Part shown: one piece after another, positions 57,982-64,000 of the stretch | Position numbering within the stretch: position 1 is the stretch's first letter | How the letters are laid out: the number at the start of each line of letters is the position of its first letter | Assembly (NCBI GenBank): GCA_963932465.1 | Contig: OZ010786.1 | Location: 272,584,411 to 272,648,410, forward strand | Source: Maratus speciosus | Taxonomy: Eukaryota > Arthropoda > Arachnida > Araneae > Salticidae | Reading direction: 5' to 3' | Length of the DNA: 64,000 bases | The notes under the pieces: generated by a model | The model's database searches: none | What the model saw: the letters and a program-made list of their open reading frames with translations, nothing else | Told to the model about the DNA's origin: nothing | Program-made: the position numbers and the translations under genes

Positions 57982-59064
57982 CGTTACTCCGTAAAATGGT
58001 TGGCAGTATGTTGCCTCCAATTTTATGGAGTAATTTATGTTATATAATGGTGTAATTTATACTGATATAACTGGTATAAAATTATACATTAGTGTAACGT
58101 GACACCAGTTATATCTGTTAAATTACTATTTAACCCTTTATGTACTGAATTATGAATTCATGAACATTTCGTCATCTAAAGCATTTTTCGTGAATTGTTT
58201 AAACTACATTAGAAGTTTTACAGAATCATTTAATAAACTTTAGAAGGATTTTAGAAGGACTGGAGAATTTAGAGGGACTAATTAAATTTGAATTAATGGG
58301 GACTTTCTGCAATAGTTATAACCCCACTCAAATCTTTTATTTTAAATATTTTTGTTAGTATTTTGTAGAATTAGGAAATGTACAAATATAATATTAAGGG
58401 GACGAGGGATCTTTAATACCATTTTTTTATTTTTTGTAAATTTCCCTTTAAATATTATTCAAGGGCACATTATACGCATTATGGCATACATTTATCACAA
58501 AAAATAAAAAATAAAAATTTTTTGAGGGAAAAAAGGAAATTTTCCGTAATATTTTAGAACTTTTCAAAATGCCCAATGCGCACTGAATATCAATGAAAAC
58601 CCCCAATATTTTTTATACAAATACAAAGAAAAATTAATTTTTTTGAAATTTTGAGCCTCAAAATTAAAAAAAAAAATAGAAAATATTTTTTTTTCTTACC
58701 TTTATATTCAAATATAAAATTCGATGCACAGTTTCATTTATGCATACAACCAAACTTGTATAAAAACTATTGGGTATTTTCTTTGATATTAAGTTTGCAT
58801 GAGTCATTTTGAAAAGTTCTAAAATATTACGAAAAATTTTTTTTTTTTTTTTTTACTTTTTTTGTGATAAATGTATGCCATAATGTGTATAATGTACCCT
58901 TGAATAATATTTAAAGTGAAATTAAAAAAAAAAATTAAAATTGAATTTAAAGATACCTCGTCCGCTTACAATAGAAACATTCAAATATTTCCGAATTAAC
59001 CCCCCCCCCCCCCATCTCCAACGCCAAGAAAGCTGAGAAGATGCAAAGGCAAAAGAAATAATCC

Positions 59065-59106
<42 letters not shown>

Positions 59107-59302
59107 TTGTAAAACCAATAATGATTTTGGAACAAGGTAAAGTATTGCAATCTATAACTCATTCTAAACTGTATTACTACTAATCGATGTATTAAATGAA
59201 TATTATAACAAGTTATTTTAATGGTACTTATAAGTACTGTCAGTAGATAAGAATTAAAAAGGAAGCAACAAGGCTGCTACTAATTTTATGGAGTAACGTT
59301 AC
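57981..59302. mobile_element. MITE with ACGTTACTCC termini, containing a nested hairpin
   Basis: ACGTTACTCCGTAAAATGGT at the left. The right end inverts to ACGTTACTCCATAAAATTAG, and similarity continues for about 40 bp. The interior includes the hairpin element 58398-58965, a C run (58999-59012) and a (TA)n run (59070-59101). Confidence 0.7.
58398..58965. mobile_element. Hairpin element, relative of 43589-44935
   Basis: TTAA then GGGGACGAGGGATC at the left and CCTCGTCCGC then TTAC at the right. The two arms (to about 58665 and from about 58690) are inverted copies containing ACTTTAAATATTATTCAAGG and ATGCACAGTTTCATTTAT-like blocks. Only one unit per arm, unlike 43589-44935. Confidence 0.8.
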
Positions 59303-59860
59303 ATAAATTTTTTACCGTTCTTAAATATTAATACGTTAAACAGCCTAATTTTAAAATTTTAATTTGTATAATATAGTAAGGGCGGAGGGCGTCCAAAATC
59401 GTCAAAGAGTTGAAAATATTATTTATGTACGTACATCCCCACATCCCCAATTTCAACTGGAGCCTGACGACCATAGTTAATAATGCATATATGAAGTTTG
59501 GTTCAATTCTATGCAGAACTCGTACACTTTTCGATGATACAGCAAGGACAAATTCGCAAAAATTGCTATCACGGCATTCTCTCCCGACTCAATATCCCCA
59601 ATTTCAACTGGTACGACAAACATTTTATAAAATGTGTTTTTCGGGATCTCTGACCCCTAAAACGCGTAAATTCCTGGAAAACCCAAAGTCGAAAAAAGTT
59701 TAGATTATAATAATCTCTTCAATCATAAATAAAAGAAAATAAAAATATGTAGCCCATGGGCAATTTTAAACTAGGATTTCAGCAAATCTTTTTGATGTAA
59801 TTACTTCATGTACATTCAATTGGATTTGGTAAGTCAAACTTTACATTTTCCTACAAATTA
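59303..59860. other. Unassigned sequence with a direct repeat
   Basis: ATCCCCAATTTCAACTGG occurs at 59442-59459 and 59593-59610 inside a 97-codon frame (59410-59703) with no recognised motif. Probably a decayed element. Confidence 0.4.
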
Positions 59861-61482
59861 GGGGAGACCTGGGGAATGGCGCCACTCGGGGTTATACCGC
59901 CACCCCGCTCAGTTTAAAAAACAACGGCAGTTTGAGATAGTGAATGCGCCTGCACTATAGTGGCCAACAATAGAAACAGTGACTAGAGTGAGAGCGATTT
60001 TGTTGTACATCGTTCGTCTGTTCTAGTGAAAAATTTAATTTTTGTCTAGTTGCGTCTTATTTTGGAGTTTCAAATGAGTAGAGGTAAACACCTTTCATAG
60101 TAGGATTAGGTTATTTGAGATAATATTACCCGTAATCTACATGCATTCATCGGCATTTTGATGCAATTTGAGGAACAAGTTCGGTTCTTCTTTCGGTTTT
60201 GCTGGTGGATTTCTGCTAGATTGTGCTCTCGGGGTAATACTGCCGCCATCGCAAAGGGTGACGTTTCCAATTTGAGTTAAATTATAAGCTTAGCACATTA
60301 ATAAATCTAGCTTAACCCATTTGTGCCTGAATTTTTGTTTTCTCAAATTTTTTGGTAAAATCAATTTAAAATGTTGCAAAATGAACTGGAAAAATACTAA
60401 AAAAAATAAGGTTAAATTTTTTTTTATTTAATTGATAAAATGTAAAAGAACTAAATATGAGTATTTCTAGTAGAATAATGTGCATAATTATATATTTTAC
60501 CTACACTTATATTTAAAATGTTTTTAAATTGTATATTATGTACTATAATTAGTATTTTTATGAACTAAAAAAAAATATATTTATTTCTTTGCAGAGACTA
60601 ATAAAGTTATAACTATTATTAATAATAAAATAAAAATAATTGTATTGCAGACTTAAAAACAATTTATTTCATAAATATCTTCGAAAAGAGATTACATAAA
60701 TAACGGTCTCCTAAATTTCTAACAAAAATATATGCCCATTGGTGCCTAGAACCGTATATTTTGGACATTACAAAAATGCATAAAAAATAGGCTTGGACAT
60801 TTAATTTTACAATTTAAAAAAATACGGATTTCAAAAACGTCTACAAGCTAAGATTATAACTTGCAATTTTGCATCCTTGATAGAAAAAATACAAATAAAC
60901 TTACTTTTTACATTTTGCCATCTTGAAAAATTAAAAATCTGTAAACACCGAAAAAAGCCTTAATTTAAGCAAATAAATATCCACCTTATGCTGTCATCTC
61001 TCGGTTACAGATAAAGACATTTATAAATAATGATTTCATGCAATTTTCATGTTATAAAGGAGAAGAAAATTATGCAAATTCATTAAAATTTGGAACGTCC
61101 CAAAAATGGGACGCTAGGCATAAATGGGTTAATGAACATGGTAATTATTCATTATTCTGCTAAATTATTGCTTTCTAAATATTTTCAGTAGGTTCTGTGT
61201 TTCCTAGTTTTATGTATTTACTAGATCATAAAAGAGTGGCGTCATTACCCCGACACAGTGGCAGAATTACCCCAATATCCTGGGTAATCCCGCCACTGTA
61301 CGGAGGTTGAAAGAAATTTTGTTTTATGTGTGCTTATTTTACAGTTATGATTACAGTAAAATTTATACAGATACTAAAGATCATGATTCAGCTTTAAATT
61401 TTTACTAATAAAAAATAAACATTTTTTTGAGGTGAAAAAATTTTAATTCCCTTAAGATGACGCCATTCCCCCTGCCTCCCCC
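59861..61482. mobile_element. Element with GGGGAGRCCTGGGGAATGGC termini and TGGCGG/ACCCC motifs
   Basis: GGGGAGACCTGGGGAATGGC at the left; the right end inverts to GGGGGAGGCAGGGGGAATGG. Subterminal GGGTAATNCYGCCAC-type motifs recur in both orientations (59889, 60231, 61238, 61266, 61286). The TTAA element 60316-61128 is nested in it. No transposase seen. Confidence 0.65.
60316..61128. mobile_element. TTAA-type MITE (piggyBac-like ends), nested
   Basis: CCCATTTGTGCCTGAA at the left and the inverse GGCATAAATGGG at the right, with TTAA at 60312-60315 and 61129-61132. A subterminal ACGTCCCAAAAATGGGACG palindrome and an internal GCCCATTGGTGCCTAG (60735). Confidence 0.82.
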
Positions 61483-61880
61483 ACCTTTCTCGCTAATACA
61501 GCGAATTTAGAAAGAGCAAACCCAAGTTGACCAATTTGTACATTTAATTTGTAAATCTGATATATGTACAGTAAAATAAAAAGAAAACTTAAGAATCTGT
61601 CTACTTTTACAACAGGAACAGAACAGGAAAACTTGTTTGCTTTAAAAAGCAAATTTTGTCTTACCTAATTCTATAACAAATCGGAACACAAAGAAATAAA
61701 CGGAAGCAAATCTCCATGTGTTTTAGAGTGACATGGTCCCAGGAAAATTCTCTATAATGGATCTGACTATATTTTGGAGTTTGTTGTATCAAGAAGCTTT
61801 AGTGTACTTAAATTCAAAATGGTCTTAATACACTTTTACCATCAACCTTTTGGGTCCTTTTACCACCACCTTTGGGGTTG
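61483..61880. other. Unassigned sequence
   Basis: No gene or repeat pair recognised. Confidence 0.35.
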
Positions 61881-61915
61881 TACAGTCGTGGGGAAAAAAA
61901 GTAAACACCCCCTAC
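61881..61915 (+). mobile_element. Isolated Tc1/mariner-type terminus
   Basis: TACAGTCGTGGGGAAAAAAA then GTAAACACCCCC is a typical Tc1-like end. No partner was found. Confidence 0.4.
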
Positions 61916-61992
61916 TAACTCCTCAACAAATTATCATAGACGAAAATTACTGGTACCGAACGATTGGAAATAAAGTATACTTTTAAATAATG

Positions 61993-62828
61993 TATATAAA
62001 ATTTGCTTAGAGGGCCATCTACATATTAAAACGAATCCAAACTTCATTTTTTTCAATGGCAATTTTCAATTTCGTGATATTTCAAATCTTCGGTTCAAAC
62101 TATGCCTAGGAACTAAATTTCAAGTCATTTGAATAAGTTTTTGAATTATAAACATTCAAAATTTAGTGCTTCTAAAGTTAAATTACATTTTCATATTTTT
62201 ATTTATATCTCCTGAAATTATGCTCCTAATGTGCTAATTTTTTGTGTAGCAATAATACTAATATACCTAAACATAAATACGTTGAATTTGCAAGTTTTAT
62301 AATTTTATGATATGAATTATGAATTATGAAATTAATATTCGAAAGAATTATTAATTGCAACCTACCATTTTTTTATGGATTTAGATTTATTAAGTCCTGC
62401 TTTATGGAAATCCAAAATTTCACATTTTTCTTCCAAGTAGTTTTCAAATTATGCTTAAAAAACGGCAACGTGATAGTTTAATGGGCCGTCTATGATAGAA
62501 GTGACTAGATATTTTGAAATTTCTTATGCTATCTTGTAATCTAACAGGCTTAATTGACTGCTTAAGGTGCCTTTATCAAGAAGGGGTCTCTCTCGGTTAA
62601 CAATCGAGTACCGAACTTCATTTGGATACAGCCCTTAAAATACGCTCGTTTTAAAATAATTAATTTCTCGGAAACTTATGGTACGAATTGCATAAACATT
62701 TGTTTTTAGGATAATTAAATGGTGTAGAATTACTCTATACTGTCAGAATTGTGTACTGCTATTGAAAAAAAAAAAAAGTTATGGTTCGTTTTAATATGTA
62801 GATGGCCCCATAAGCAAATTTTATATAT
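61993..62828. mobile_element. MITE with GGGCCATCTACATATTAAAA termini
   Basis: Left arm 61993-62042 and right arm 62777-62828 are inverted: GGGCCATCTACATATTAAAA then CGAA, extended outward by TATATAAAATTTGCTTA. The interior is AT-rich without a gene. Confidence 0.78.
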
Positions 62829-62847
62829 GTTACCGGCCAAACCCGAT

Positions 62848-63035
62848 TATAGGCCAAACTAGTTTATCCTAACGCGCATAGGATAAACTAGTTTTTCCTA
62901 GGCCAAACTAGTTTATCCTAACGTCCATAGGATAAACTAGATTTTCCTAGGCCAAACTAGTTTGGCCTAACGATCATAGGGTAAAGTAGTTTAGCCTGCT
63001 ATTCATTGGTCTGAACTAGTTTATCCTAGGCCGAT
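62848..63035. repeat. Palindromic array of AAACTAGTTT at alternating spacing
   Basis: AAACTAGTTT or a near variant at 62856, 62885, 62905, 62934, 62954, 62983, 63013 and 63034. Spacings are 29, 20, 29, 20, 29, 30 and 21, so a 49-bp unit made of two inverted halves. Flanks alternate between GGCC(A) and GGAT(A). One copy (62948-62969) is a perfect 22-bp palindrome. Confidence 0.88.
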
Positions 63036-63044
63036 CTAATTTAT

Positions 63045-63153
63045 CCTAGACCAATTTTATTTGGCGTGCTTTAATTGATTCAAAGACCGCTTCTGCGCCA
63101 ACCTTCTGGTTTATTCTAGGCCAAATCAATTTGGCGTGCTGTAATTGATGCCA
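63045..63153 (+). repeat. Direct repeat pair with TTTGGCGTGCTKTAATTGAT
   Basis: Two units 71 bp apart (63045-63082 and 63116-63153), both starting CTAGRCCAA, which links them to the palindromic array just upstream. Confidence 0.8.
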
Positions 63154-63750
63154 ACTATTGTTCAGCGCGTGGAGGGAAAAAAGAAAGAAAAAAAACCGAA
63201 CTAATTCAAACTCAAATTCAATTTCTTTAAAAAAAGTCAAGTTTAAGCTCAAATTCAAAAATTTTCAAACGAATTAGACCAACTCAAACACATCTATGGA
63301 AGTGAGCAAAATCAACTAAAAACTCGTTTTTTTATTTTTATTTTTTTTAAATATAATAGAACTTTAGCGTCCAAATTTACAAAATTTTTTGAGCTAGGGT
63401 TTTGGTTATTCGATGTAAGGGTCTTTACGGGCCCGCCCAATTTTCATTCCGGATACTCAGCCCGGGCTTGGTTAGGGGATTACATTTTTTGAGAGGTTCA
63501 GACCGAGATGGACTCAATTTTTTTCCCGCTTATGTTGGGACTGGTGTGCATTATTCTTGAGGTCTGCGCAGAAATTTTCAGCTCATATGCAAATCATTTG
63601 GGCCGGCAAGATCTCTGGTCTTGTCATAAAAAATATGAGTAACATTTGGCCCGGCCCAACTTTTTTTTTTAATACATGTATTTTTAAATCGCTATTATTC
63701 CACAATTAAAATTTATATATTTATAATATTTCTTAATTTTTACTTTCTTC
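63154..63750. other. Unassigned sequence with GGCCCG-rich patches
   Basis: GGGCCCGCCC (63430), CAGCCCGGGCTTGG (63460) and GGCCCGGCCCAAC (63648) are unusually GC-rich for the window and may be parts of a decayed element. Confidence 0.35.
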
Positions 63751-64000
63751 TATTTTTACAAGGAGAAAGTATTGAATTCGTGAAAAATTTCGACTTCCGG
63801 TTTTCGACGGATTTACAAGTTTTAGAACTCAGAGATCCCGAAAACCATGTATTTACAAAATGTCTGTTTGTGAGTCGGTCTGTTTGTATGTATGTATGTG
63901 ACACAATTTTGTAGGTGCTCTAATGCACGGAATTGAATAAAAAAATTATATTCAGGTAGTCTCTGATATAAATTGGTGCTGATTAGTTTTTGGCGTAAAT
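63751..64000 (+). repeat. Probable dispersed repeat, cut by the window end
   Basis: From ACAAGGAGAAAGTATTGAAT, with a (TATG)n stretch (63880-63898) and GTGAGTCGGTCTGTTTGTAT. The style is that of common arthropod repeats, but the family is not identified. Confidence 0.35.

Noticed and set aside
62848..63153. CRISPR-like array
   Set aside because: The units are inverted palindromes with alternating spacing, not identical direct repeats with unique spacers, and the genome is eukaryotic.

Overview
This is an AT-rich, animal-type (eukaryotic) window made almost entirely of transposable elements and their debris. I infer an arthropod. The evidence is DD41D mariner-like transposases with a DUF4817-type N-terminal domain, a transposon-borne gene type that I recall from insect and spider genomes, dense MITEs, (TA)n microsatellites and long poly(A) runs. 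I see no bacterial gene organisation, tRNA, rRNA or CRISPR. No host gene is recognised with confidence; one short secretory-looking ORF (35111-35371, minus) is the only weak candidate.

Layout. 681-1310: eroded DD41D transposase. 2249-4190: inverted paralogue of 17540-20585, carrying a two-exon gene remnant on the minus strand. 4873-8062, 9675-14085, 50868-57930, plus partial copies at 15639-17208 and 27600-28320: one large repeat family that begins CTAGAAAGGTAGCCCGTC and ends in TTGGATTTTATATAAATA. It is riddled with small palindromic elements. The 9675-14085 copy lies inside a hAT-type element (8796-14998, 8-bp target duplication). 18340-20158: transposon with about 185-bp inverted repeats around a broken gene of an uncharacterised family. 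22260-23033, 24464-25229, 29984-30045 and 42065-42716: pogo/Tigger-class remnants. 36994-39967: DD41D element with about 790-bp inverted repeats and a dead transposase. 43589-44935 and 58398-58965: hairpin elements. 46131-49770: three tandem copies of an ~825-bp repeat, with a MITE in two of them and an inverted-duplicated Tc1-like element between copies two and three. 52253-54978: near-intact DD41D element with 628-bp inverted repeats inside the third large-repeat copy. 57979-63153: nested MITEs and a striking palindromic array.

Main result. At least four MITE families with different terminal repeats share a GGYAC terminus, internal TTGGCG/CGCCAA motifs and 8-bp target duplications. Empty sites for several insertions are visible within the window. 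They look like clients of one transposase lineage that is not in the window. Second is the TIR-bounded gene at 18340-20158, which suggests that a family usually annotated as uncharacterised host proteins is carried by a DNA transposon. Third is the array at 62848-63035, where the palindrome AAACTAGTTT recurs at alternating 29- and 20-bp spacings.

All family assignments come from reading motifs and translations by eye. No database search was possible.
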